The notes below the pieces were generated by a model, which made no database searches, had not been told where the DNA came from, and was given only the letters and a program-made list of their open reading frames with translations. The position numbers and the translations under genes were made by a program. DNA of 64,000 bases. Origin: Corallium rubrum. Its lineage: Eukaryota; Cnidaria; Anthozoa; Scleralcyonacea; Coralliidae. The DNA lies in assembly GCA_964035015.1 (NCBI GenBank), contig OZ036003.1:748525-812524 (forward strand). The letters run 5' to 3'. Shown piece after piece: positions 32,070-43,141 of this stretch (position 1 is the first letter of the stretch; each line of letters starts with the position of its first letter).

Positions 32070-33000
32070 CCACTCTCAATGTCCACAAAATGATAGATGA
32101 CTCTGGCTTTCCCTTTGTCAACTATCACCTATCTAATTGTTATAAGTATGATGAAACTGTGCACCAGATCAACATAAAGAGACATAAATACTCACTTTTA
32201 AAGATGACTGTATAATCTTCCATACTTTAGATCTCTGGACAACCTTTTTACCTCCACCAGGACAAATGTCTTTTAATGCCTCATAACAAAGGGATTGTAT
32301 GTCGCCATTCTCAGTGATATCAGATTCTGCAATGTAAGTTGCAATTATTAAATTTTAAGAAATTACAGTATTCAGTAATGAACTTTCGGACACTGGTCAG
32401 GTTAAACCTTTGAAATTTCAAGCTTTATTCTCTAACAACATCAACAGGGCAGTACAGCCTACCTTTTACAAATTAAAAGAAAAAATACAAAGGGAAAAAA
32501 CCTGGCTGGGATAATTTATCCGGGCATATTCCATTTCTTGTTCTATGATGTGGATCATTTAAAAAACCTCACTTGAGGATTGAAATTAAAAGGGTTTATA
32601 AATTAACGATGAGTACGCGAAAAATGTTACCAAACACTTAGGAAAGTTTCAGATGGATAGGGATTGATGCGCCCAGCCATTGGTGTGCCTGAAATTCAAA
32701 AATGGCGCCGTTTACATGTAGGCGTTTATATAAACAACCAATGCTATATCAACGTCTTGAAGGGTTCTTAAAACAATTGGTCTACTTCTCAACAGAGAAA
32801 TAATCTGTATATTAAACAGGATTACAGCCATTTATTTATCGCCGCGTTTATATAAAGCCGATATGGATAAAATAGGCGAATTTCACAATAACAATTAAAC
32901 ATAATTAAGTTATATACAAAAGGTCTTACCTCGGAGTAATTCTCCGAATTCCTCATCCACAGCGAAGATTTTCGAGACCAAACAGGTGTCTGTGCGAATC

Positions 33001-33286
33001 CATTGAAAATTATTAAATTAGACTTTCAAAATAGTAAAAATACCTCCAACAGAATGCATGAAACCCGAGGCACGAGCGACTAGCGAATTGGAAGTGTATT
33101 AAGTGTAAAGCGTGCAAAGCTTTGAAAAGCATCGTGGGATATTCTCGCGTGGACTCGTGGGCATAGTCCCGTGATCCCGCGCGTTCTCGGCCACCATATC
33201 ACCTCATTCACCTGTCCATACAGTAGCTGACTATTTACATGTAAAAGCTGAGGCGAAAAAGAGAATGAATATATGGGTGATTCGAA
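33001..33286. promoter_or_regulatory. Probable bidirectional promoter region
   Basis: About 290 bases separate the first clear exon of the leftward SAMD3-like gene from the first ATG of the rightward C2H2-finger gene. It is richer in CG dinucleotides than its surroundings. No TATA box was identified. Confidence 0.35.
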
Positions 33287-36200
33287 ATGGAAAACCAGCA
33301 ACTCCCAACCTGGAAATTTGCCGCGTGTGCAGTATTTGTTGCGCTTACACTGAGGGCGTTAATGAACCACTCTCCCGTGGTACACAGCAATGAGCCAAAT
33401 TTTTTTGTCAGATGCGCAGTGGACGGTTGCCCTGCAACCTTCAGACGATATCATTCGTTTTACAAACACGTGGTAAGAAAACACAAAGAAAACTATGAAA
33501 GAAGATGGGCAGATCCTTTAGTTATTGCTGAAGACCAAGAATTTCGTGATGGACAAGAGTCACAAGAAGCCGAATTTGATCCTCCTGAACTTAACCAAGA
33601 TACAGAATCGGATTCAGAATTATATGACTCCATAACAACCGACGACAGTGATTCAGAAACACCCCAGCGTGTAAGGATCAGGTGAATATTTATGCTTAAC
33701 TAAATCGTAGATGATAGAAAGATATTTTCCTCATTTCTCCTGATCTGCTCTTGTTAGGTGGGACAGTTCACTTTAATACAGTGTCAGTGTACTATCCTTG
33801 CTTGGCTTGATTCATGATTGGTTAACTTACCGAAGGCAAAGCATGAAATAACCATACAGCTGGTGCTCATAAATTTATTCGAGTATCTTAACCCTTTATA
33901 CTGTAGCGGTGGGTTGTTCAAAAGGCGATTAGCTTAATCCAGGATTAGGGAAAACTTTGTGAGTGAAATTATAAAGATGCAAGTAAAGTTTGAAACTACC
34001 TTAAAAAAGAGTTTGAAGTTTCTTCTTCAGACACCATATAAATATAAAAAGGTTTTGTCCTGGGAAGTTTGAACTAAAGCTGTCAAACAGAACATGCTGA
34101 TTAAATTTTAATCCAGGATTAGTGGGAATTGCCGTTTGGACAACTGGGCTCTGGTGTACTATTCTCACTGGATTGCATTGTAAATAATAATATCACTAAA
34201 ATTATGAATATATGCCTGGGATGTACATGTTACACCATTAAAGCAATCACAGCAGTAAGTAGTATAGTACTTCTTATCTTTTTTGATAATTTGTTTTGTT
34301 ACTAGCAGACTCATGAACCTGATTTGCAGAAGTCAGCAGCTCTGTATATCATAAAAGTTAAAGAACGTAACAAGATAACACAGGTAAGGTTGGTTAAATT
34401 ATAAAAAAAATGTGTTTAGAAATAAAAAAGGTTAAACCTATAATGAGCATGGGTTGCTTTACAAATTCAGATTGCTCATTACTCAGGCTACCTGTGGTAG
34501 ACCGAGTCTACTGGTTTCGGCTCCTTTTTTTTCACCACACAAAATTGTGTACTACCTCCCATATATAGTTAACACGATCTCCCTCGATGAGCTTTTAGCT
34601 CTTGGAGAAAATGTTTTTATTTTGAAATATGTTTAAATAAAAAAAATATATAGTTCCTATTCTGTGGTCATATCAAGCACATCACTGATCAACCATATGA
34701 GCAACTTACTTGGAAAACCTACGAACAATTTTGTCAAGGGCAAAGCTGGTTTAAAACATGTGTTTCAAAACATGTTCAAATATTTTCTGTTTGTACTATT
34801 TGCATGAATTCTATATCGGTGCCATCGCTTGAATCTGCTGAAATATTCAGCACTATAGATTTTGTCTACTGAAAGTATTAAGATCATATTAAGAAAGTAT
34901 TCAGATTTAGTTATTTGGCTAAATGGGCTTGTTGTCTCTTGGGCTTCTTGTTTACACCAGAGTTCACTGGCAACCTCGTACCCAGGGTCTTATCTCTGAG
35001 TTCACTTGTTTAGTGGTTTACAACAATCGCTTGATTTGCTTGAAATTATTACTTCATATAAGACCATATATAGAGAGAGAGAACTGTATGATTACAGTTT
35101 CATGCAGAGCAGTTCTACATTACGTGAAAATATCAGACTGGGCTCTTTTATATACAGACCTCACTCGGTGGGCTCGGTCCATACTGTCAAGATGGTCTAA
35201 TATTTTCCCGTAATGACAGTGCTCTCTGTTACTAAAACTTAATATGGTTTAACTACAACTGTGTTCTCTGTACTAATTAAATTAACTATTTGTAGGTTGC
35301 AATGGACAATGTTATAGATGGTACCTCCAGCCTGATAAGAAATGTTCTTAATGCAGTGGAAAAAAAGTTTAACTGATACCTGGAGCAATCATAATCACGA
35401 GAATGATTTTTCCAAAGAAATCACTGATACATTTGAAAAAGTGCAGAGCCCATTTTACTGGTTTGGAGTCGAGTTACCTTCAAACTTCATATATCAAGAA
35501 AAACCTTAATTATGTTGATTAAAGAGAAGAGGTAATGTTTGTTTATCTACTGTATGTATATAATTTATTTTGTTACAGGTGTTTCTCAAGGATTTACATA
35601 AATATTGGTGTTATTGTGGAATAGTCTGACCATCCCAACCATAAATTTCATAATTATTCAGACATTGCTGTTAAATCCAAGTTTCTACACTCTGACTCTC
35701 ACCTGACATTTTTAGCCCTTTATGGTTATTTCAGATGGCCATGACAGGGCATGAGATATGCAGTATCCCAATATCCATGGAATATTGTCCTTTTGTTTAG
35801 CAACAAAGAGCCATCACTGCACAATATGGCTGCAGGCTCCGGGAATATACTTACAGTACATGTACATGTATATCATTCACCTTGTTTGGATACTGCTTAT
35901 TGGAATATCTACTATTCAAATGTAGGATACTAAAATACTAAATATTTCCAAGCAGGGATACCAGATTCTAAGTGACTTTAATTTTTTTCAGGTAGTTGGC
36001 ACAAAGATTTGCAAAAGAAAAACGAAAAACAAGGTGTTGACTGAGGTAAATGAAACATTTATCTATATTCCTTTCCTTGAAAGTTTGGCACAATTTCTCT
36101 CGAATAAAAGGATTGCCAAGCTAATTATAAAAAATCCAAACTTTGCCGGTCCTGGTGTATTTTGCGATATATGTGATGGCCAAATGTTTCAAAATGATCA

Positions 36201-37894
36201 GTTCTTTAAAGACCATCAAGATGCTTTACAAGTGATCATTTTTCATGATATTGTGGAAGTGTGTAATCCTTGGAAGCTATTCAACCAAACACAAGGTTGA
36301 CATGTTTTATTACACTTTGGGAAACCTTAACCCAAAGGTAAGGTCAAAACGCTGTGCAGTAAGGCTACTTGGCATTGCAAATGCAAAACAAATAAAAAAG
36401 TATGGCTATGATGCAATCCTCAAACCAATGTTAAACGACATCAAGGAACTAGAAGAAGGCCACCCCTTTGTTATTGACAGTGAAACAAAACTAGTTTTCG
36501 GTAAGGTTGTCAGTTGTACTGGTGACAATGAAGGCCAACACGAATGGGGTGGATTTAAAATGGGTATTGGTTTTGCCTATCAAAAATGTCGTCATTGTCC
36601 CTGTCACTTTGATATAATGCAAGATTGCTTTCTTGAGGAAGACTTCACTGTCGGAACCAAAGAAAGCCACAGGAGACAGTGTGTGGAAATTACTACAGCC
36701 CCAAATGAAGCAACTAAGAATGACCTGAAGACAACATGTGGGATAAACCACCAAAGTTCTTTGTGTGAACTACATAAGTTTGACAAAACAACACAGTTGC
36801 CTCAGGATATTATGCATACCTTACTTGAAGGGGTAGTCCAGTATGAGCTGCATCACTTGTTGTTATTTTACAATGATGCAGGAAAATTCACCCTTGGTCA
36901 TCTCAATGCTGCAATCATCAACCAAAACTATGGTTACAGTGAAGTTGCTGATAAACCAGGGCCCCTGAAGGAAAGTGTCTTTTGGGGTGATGAGAAGTAC
37001 AAGTTAAAGTACAATGCTGCCCAAGCAAGGTTGTTTTTAAGATTGTTGCCCTTCTTCCTGTCCGGTCTTATTGAAGATGATGACCCATATTATGTGCTGC
37101 TAACCCAGCTGATTGCCATTGTTCAAATTGTATTCTCACCTGTTATCAGCATACAGACGGCCAACTTACTGATCTCTGAACATCTCAGTGCATTCAAGGA
37201 AATGTTTCCAGATGTCAACATCACCCCAAAGCAACATTACCTAATCCATATACCTAGGATGATTGAACAACTTGATCCATTGGTCACACATTGTTGCTTT
37301 GGATTTGAATCAGCCCACAGTTATTTTAAAGGCTTGGCAAAAATACAGAATTTCAAAAATCTGCCAAAATCTTTAGCTGCAAGATGCCAATTGCACGAGT
37401 GCAGTAACTGTTGTGACGCTAGTGAATGTCCCAGCACACATCCTCTGTTTTCAACAGAAAGAATTTACGGATCCCCAAACATTGCTGATGAATCTGCAAG
37501 GAAGTACCTTCATTCGAAGCTTGATGACTATGGACTTCTGCCTGGTATTTCACTTTAAAATGTTCACAAAGTTACCAACAGTATTTGCCATGGTACAGAG
37601 TTTCATAAGGATGGTGTCATCGTGTACAGTGTTGATGAATCTCTTATGCTACCCAGTTTGGGATGCATTAAACAGATTTGGGTGGCGAGTAACTTTGTAT
37701 ACTTTGAATTTTTGGCATTGGAGACCCTTTGCTTCAGTGAAAGATATCAAGCCTACCATGTCAGAGAACTTAATGATGCAAAAGATCACAAGATATGCCC
37801 ATATGAGAGCCTTGTTGACTTTAATGTTTTTCATATTCACAAGGGACAAACAGGTGAAATGTGCCTGTTAAGTATGATATCGATGATATCATAG
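33287..37894 (+). pseudogene. C2H2-finger multicopy family gene (transposase-like, several frameshifts)
   Basis: Exon 1, 33287 to about 33681, encodes a hydrophobic start, one C2H2 finger (CAVDGCPATFRRYHSFYKH, then VVRKH) and an acidic tail, with a donor GTGAAT. Exon 2 is 34309-34383 (THEPDLQKSAALYIIKVKER). Exon 3 starts at 35296 (VAMDNVIDGTSSLIRNVLN) and changes frame in an A-run. A large 3' exon from about 35994 carries VLTEVNETFIYIPFLESLAQ, CDICDG, then, after a one-base loss near 36270, HKVDMFYYTLGNLNPKVRSK, CRHCPCHF, LPQDIMHTLLEGVVQYEL and PKQHYLIHIPRMI. A further shift near 37555 precedes the end (SLVDFNVFHIHKGQTGEMC). This layout matches a large uncharacterised family in fish and cnidarians. 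The DIMHTLLEG block recalls CMC/CACTA transposases, so a transposon origin is possible but unproven. At least three shifts make this copy dead. Confidence 0.6.
33911..34150. repeat. Possible MITE in the first intron
   Basis: Ends read GGTTGTTCAAAAGGCGATT at the left and, as near reverse complement, GGCAATTCCC-type sequence ending GCCGTTTGGACAACTGG at the right, both with TAATCC.GGATTA palindromes just inside. Confidence 0.45.
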
Positions 37895-38308
37895 AACACC
37901 ATTTAAATGGGACTAATCAAATTAAGCTTTAAAACTATAGTTTTTACTACAGTGCATATAGCTGTTGTGTATGTGCAGATATACAGTACAGTAATGATAT
38001 ATTATTATAAATAAGTACTGGTAACTTTAGTGACTGTACAGTGTGTTGCCACCGGTACTTATTTAAAGTAATATTTCAGGTGTACTGCGTCTATTATTTA
38101 CCTGTAATTGTACAGCTGCTTTCTGATTTAACCCTTTATTGCATAATGTCCAAAATTTTGGACATTATGTTTTGGGAGATTTCACGCTTCTACTCATACT
38201 GAGACTCCTGCCAGGCAATGTGCAATATTCTGGACATTTCAAATTCTATTTTTAACTCTTGGGGGACCTGTTCGATGTAACACGTGACATCAAAGTTGAT
38301 TTCAATAT

Positions 38309-39537
38309 GGCGGCTAACACAAGGAAGAGGTATGTTGAAATAAGCTTCAAATTATGCGTTTTTACCCTAACTTTATAATTTTTTTTGCAATGCACTTTTT
38401 TGTAATGAGTTATAGTCCTTGTAGAAACTTTTTGTGTAGTAAATTTGATTGTAATCGTTCTTTTTTCCCCAATTTTACTCGATGTCCAATATATTGGACA
38501 TTGTGCATTCGAGTTCCTGACAAAGAGTAATGAATATGATAGTTTTTGTGGAAATTCAAGGTAATCGTTCTTTGGTTGGGCTCTTATAACAAATATGTTT
38601 TTGTATCTATTTAGATATCTAACTGTTGAACAAGCTGTTGAAGCCCTTGAACGGCTTGATGCAGAAAATGACGAAATACATCTGGTAGTAAAGATGAAAA
38701 TTTGAGTGAAGAAGATGAAGAATTTGAAGTTGAGGATGCTGGTAATGTTGTGGCACAAGACGATGATGAAGCTGATGACGATGATGAAGCTGATGATGAC
38801 ACCTCAGAAGATGAGGCAAGTTCTAGTGAACCAGCCAAGCAAAAGAAGAAACCTGAAAGGTATGTGACTCTTATGCATCTCAAACTTGAAGGTTTTTCAT
38901 TGCCTTATTGCAACTTTTTTCATATTTCAGAATTTGGCATTGGGTGAAGAAAGACTTGCCAGAACATGTCAATCCGGAAAGCCACCTTGTGCCCAAAGGT
39001 CCAGCCCTGAATGCAAAAAGCCCACTTGACATGTTTATGGCTCATTGTGGTGAAGAGACCTTTGAACTGCTTACACTGGAAAGCAACTGGAAGGACCCGT
39101 TCAAAGATGATATCTGTCCAAGAAATGCGTGTTTTTATTGGCATTTGCTTTTACATGAGCATTGTTTCTTTGCCAGCCAGACGCATGTATTGGTCACCAA
39201 AGACCAGGGTACCAGCTGTTGCAGATCTAATGACATCGAACAGGTTTGAAGAAATTCTATCGTTATTGCATGCAAATGACAATGAACTAATGAAGAAGAG
39301 GGGTGAACAAGGCTATGATAGACTTCATAAAAAGTGGTGAAGTAGTTGTCAATCTAACTGAGAATCTTCCTGAAGGTTCCTATGTTTTTTTTGATAACTA
39401 CTTCTCCAGTCCTGAATTGCTTGCGGAGCTGTCCAAGCGAAAGATTCATGCTACATCCACTATTCGAGCAGATAAAACAAGAAAGTGCCCTCTCATGTCA
39501 AGAAAAGAAATCCAGACTTTAAAAGTGACTGTATAGA
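38309..39537 (+). pseudogene. PiggyBac transposase, N-terminal and middle part
   Basis: A short first exon (MAANTRKR, donor GTATGT) joins an exon near 38613 starting YLTVEQAVEALERLDAEND. That exon changes frame once before an acidic block (EEDEEFEVEDAGNVV, DDDEADDD), then a donor at about 38860. The next exon has HWVKKDLPEHVNPESHLV, the DMFMAHCGEETFELL block, EMRVFIGICFYMSIVSLP, MYWSPKTRVPAVADLM and RFEEILSLLHANDN. After YDRLHK it jumps to VVNLTENLPEGSYVFFDNYF, SSPELLAELSKRKIHA and RKCPLMSRKEIQ, so the part of the catalytic domain with the first acidic residues is missing. At KEIQTLK the coding sequence runs into the minisatellite. Frameshifts and the internal loss make it inactive. Confidence 0.75.
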
Positions 39538-40196
39538 AGTGTGGACTATGGGCTTTAAGAAGTGACTGTATAGTAGCTAGCTATAGTGTGGATTGTGGGC
39601 TGTGGATCAGAAGTATGGGCTGTGGACTTCAAGAAGTGACTGTATGGTAGCTAGTGTGGACTGTGGGCTTTAAGGAGTGACTGTATAGAAGTGTGGATTG
39701 TGGGCTGTGGACTTATAGCAGTGTGGACTTATACAGAAGTGTGGGCTGTGGACTTTAAGAAGCGAGGACATATGTCCAATTAATACGAAATCATGTGGAT
39801 TTATACAAGTGATTGTATACAAGTGTGGGTTGTGGACTTATAGAACTGTGGGCTGTGGACTTAATATAGCACACTTTATATAGAAGTGTGGACTGTGGAC
39901 TTTAAGAAGCGAGGACATATGTCCAATTAATACGAAATGTCAAACATGGATATGTTGAATATTTAATGTACTGGGAGCTGCATTAGCAAATTAAGAAATG
40001 CAAGTTTTTATGACGTATACTGTGCTCCGGTACTTACAGAAGCAACCGTTTCAAAACCACAGTGAGATCTTAATCAATCATATGAGCATAGTTAACCAGG
40101 CTAGCCTGGCTCATGTAAACAGCCCCTTAAGACAATTCATTCAATTTCTATGTAGTATTCTAACACCTTCCTACAGTGACTATGACTAAAACTTTA
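39538..40196 (+). repeat. Dispersed repeat with minisatellite, copy A
   Basis: About 380 bases of imperfect tandem units built on GAAGTGTGGACTGTGGACTT and AAGAAGTGACTGTATAG, then a unique tail (GCGAGGACATATGTCCAAT to about 40130). The tail recurs at 62023-62330. It lies between the PiggyBac halves. Confidence 0.8.
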
Positions 40197-41413
40197 CCCT
40201 TTATTGCATAGAATATGAAAGAGTTGTCCTGGGTGGTAGAAATTGGGTGTATGAACTTTATTTAACATAGTAAACACATGCCAACTATTTTTTTGGCATT
40301 CGAGTTATTTGATTGGTCGTTATGAAATGTCCAATACTTTGGACATTATGCACGCCAAGTACCTAAAGCAAAGGAAAGTGGTCTGCAAGAAAATCATTTT
40401 ATTACATCATTATGTCATGGTTCAAACTCTATTTATACAATGCTAAAATTTACTACATTACAATTTGCTATATAGGATAATTTTCTAGAAATACTGAAAT
40501 AGTCAATATTATAATGTAATATAATATAATATAATATACAATATAGTGTACTTACAATATAATAATGTAAGTAGAGTTTGGTTAGTTCTTTCATGTGCTT
40601 CGAGGGTTTTTCTCTGGGTACTTCGGTTTTCCTCCCTCACTAAGAACTAACATAGGCATTTCAAACTAAGCCTCAGGAACCTTTGTAATAGGGTTGTAGT
40701 GAAAACCTGTAAAGGCTTTCCGCCAACCTCAGAGTGGTAAAACAAATTATCTATTGGTGATGAAAAGTATAAAAACAAACAGTCCTCATCTCCGTCCTTA
40801 GCAGTAATACAAAGATATACTTTGCATTTCCTGCACATAAACATTGACTTCCTGGAACAACCAGGACATTTACATCTCTGACCATTTTTCAGATCCTTTG
40901 ACCTCATAGGGAAATGATCAACAAGGTCATACCTTGCACTCTCGTTGATGCCTCTTGCAGAGTGGAACTTGGCACCATGCCTAGGCTCGACATAACTCTT
41001 GTGAGCAAGGCTTTGGAGCATAAGGGATTGACCAACATCGAGCTTGAAATTCACCAGTTGCACTTCACAATGGGGGACAAGTGCTTTATACAACAGCCAA
41101 GAATTTGTTATACACATATCCAATAGATGAAATATGATCCTTTTGTACCACTTCCTTGTTTTCAGTTTATTTCGGTACAAAGCCAAAAGCATATCCCATT
41201 TATCAAGGCCACCCATACATTCGTTATAACTTTTTATCAATTGCGGACATTGCACATCATCATACTTTTTTTCTTTACGATTATACCGCTGCACCTCGAA
41301 CGTCGGCTCGACACCATGCGTATTTCAAGCCATCAACACCACCTTATTGTCGAACCACTCACATATAAGGACACCATCATCCTTTTCCAATCTGTAGTCA
41401 TATGCTCCCTACC
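40197..41413 (-). pseudogene. PiggyBac transposase, C-terminal part (inverted)
   Basis: Leftward from 41413: YDYRLEKDDGVLICEWFDNK, one shift, then VQRYNRKEKKYDDVQCPQL, SYNECMGGLDKWDMLLALYR, WYKRIIFHLLDMCITNSW, and a C-terminal cysteine-rich domain (CKCPGCSRKSMFMCRKCKV, then YLC). This is the piece expected after RKCPLMSRKEIQ of the plus-strand half. It ends near 40647 and is followed by an element end at 40197. The piece has flipped relative to the N-terminal half. Confidence 0.75.
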
Positions 41414-41640
41414 CTGCTTCTAGCTACTATACAGCCACTTCTTAAAGTCCATAGCCCACACTGCTAGAAGTCCACAGCCCAGTCCACACTCCCATACAGT
41501 CAATTCTTAAAGTCCACAGTCCACACTTCTATAACCTCACACTGCACAGAGCTGAATAGCTTTTTAGGATCGAGCCATATTACTGTATGCTCTGTATTTC
41601 CCACATGATAAAGTTTTATGATAAAGTTTGAACAAATATA
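41414..41640 (-). repeat. Dispersed repeat, left end, inverted (copy C)
   Basis: On the minus strand this reads CAGTAATATGGCTCGATCC, AAAAAGCTATTCAGCTCTGT and then minisatellite units into the PiggyBac C-terminal half. It matches the left end of copy B at 57710-57860. Confidence 0.7.
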
Positions 41641-41879
41641 TCATTTTTATTATATTTAATTTTTTGGCTTAGACAAAACTTTTACTGCTCAAGATGGTAT
41701 GCCTCCCTTTTGGATATTAAAGCTTAATCTGTCCCAAAGATGGACCTAGCCTTAAATGCTTAGATAAAACCCTGTATATATGTTAGCACTCAAGTGAGTT
41801 TACATAATATTAATTGAAAACTGTACCATATGAAGATACTGTATGAGACCAAATCGGCTTAAACTTTACCAACCAAGCT

Positions 41880-42998
41880 TTAGTCACGAGACAAATTCCT
41901 TTCAACCTGATCAATGTAGAACTGCCTGAAGAGTATTGCATGCTTTTTGATATTTGCAATTTCATTTCTAATTGACTTTTCTGACTTGCTGGAGATAGGA
42001 ACATTTATTTCTTTGGCAGACTCAACAATGGAAACTATGTCGTTAAACATTTTGTAAACATCACTGTCTAGTGCTTCTCCTACGCGTTCTATCATCATGT
42101 CTACAATAACCTCAACAGGGATATGTTCAAACTTTGTCCACTTAGGATCCACTGGCTTTTCATCTTTACTTTGCATAAATGCCAAACTACCTGTTATTGT
42201 ACTTTGTAGTTCGTGCTGCTAACGTTTTCGGACTTGCCCTTTCTTCTGACTTGAGTCTCACCTTTTACCAACTGTATTACAGCAGTTAAAACATCTACAC
42301 AATGTTGTGCATGGCATAAACATCCTATAACAAGGGCAGAGTGTTCGTCATTCACCAGGTTCCTTGAACACAAAATTTCTTTGAATTATTCTGGGAACTA
42401 TTCGGTTCACCCTTAATATGGAATTTCCTCTTCTTGGCTGCACCTCTCCCACAACCTTTTGCTATTTCTTGAGAAATGTGATGGCCTTTCAGTGGCTGCT
42501 CACAGCTTTGGGTAGTATGTTGAGTGTCTGCGGAATCTTTTACTTCTACAACTGGATCATAATGCCCACTGCCAAAGTGATTAAAGGCAAGGTACGAAGT
42601 TTGATGAGTACAGATATTCTGAAGAGGTGTCAATAGGATAACAGGAAAGTTATCCAATGACGCAAGTAGGACTATGTTAATCCTCAGAACAGTTGATAAG
42701 GACAAAGCCATCATATCACCAATTTCTCCACTATACACCCCTGACCGTGTGAAGTTTTTTACTTGCTCTTCATATTCCATATTATCATTGGTTATATAAC
42801 CTTCATACCTTATTCTGTTCTCAAGCATGTCAGACACCATCAAGCTGCGCAAACCGGCTACAGCAGTCATAGGATCCCCCTGTAGCGAATTATAAATCCC
42901 AATTGCTTGTAAATGATTTACAAGCTCTGAGTTCCCTGCTGACACCATTTGCTTTAGCTGAAATATCACACTTGAAAATAAGCAATCTCCATCTGGTG
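41880..42998 (-). pseudogene. DDE-transposase/OTU family gene, OTU and C-terminal part
   Basis: Reading leftward from the gypsy insertion point: APDGDCLFSSVIFQLKQMV, a long helical middle, then YLAFNHFGSGHYDPVVEV. These are the Asp-Cys and His motifs of an OTU cysteine protease (deubiquitinase-type fold). A basic tail (GRGAAKKRKFHIKGEP) ends near 42352. Further leftward frames to 41880 (KWTKFEHIPVEVIVDMMIER) look like the gene's C-terminus after about one frame change. Frames flanking the gypsy agree: RVPV before it and APDGDC after it, using one copy of CAACT. OTU domains attached to transposase-like proteins are seen in several eukaryotic element families. Whether this is an active gene elsewhere in the genome is unknown. 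Confidence 0.65.
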
Positions 42999-43003
42999 CA
43001 ACT

Positions 43004-43129
43004 TGTAGTGCTACGTCGCTTCCGGTAAGCCTCGTGCGAGGCACTAGCGAGGAGAGCACTAGTGAGGAAGGAGCAGAGAGATTGTAAGCGAACTTGAGTG
43101 AATAAACGAGTAAGAACTAAGATACAACA
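43004..43129 (+). repeat. 5' LTR
   Basis: 126 bases, TGTAGTGCTACG...ACAACA. Followed within a base or two by a tRNA-type primer-binding stretch that overlaps the start of the reading frame. Confidence 0.92.
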
Positions 43130-43141
43130 TTGGCGACGAGG

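Larger units (their letters stand above)
38132..41413. mobile_element. PiggyBac transposon, rearranged and dead
   Basis: The left end is TTAA (38128-38131) followed by CCCTTTATTGCATAATGTCC. A second end, CCCTTTATTGCATAG, lies at 40197 in the same orientation as the first. It heads the inverted 3' half, so the two ends no longer face each other. The N-terminal coding half reads rightward and the C-terminal half leftward, with a minisatellite-bearing repeat between them. Confidence 0.75.

Noticed and set aside
33080-33301. Minus-strand open frame between the divergent genes
   Set aside because: Does not join in frame with the SAMD3-like exons and has no recognisable content.
40914-41423. Plus-strand open frames opposite the PiggyBac C-terminal half
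   Set aside because: Shadows of the inverted transposase sequence.
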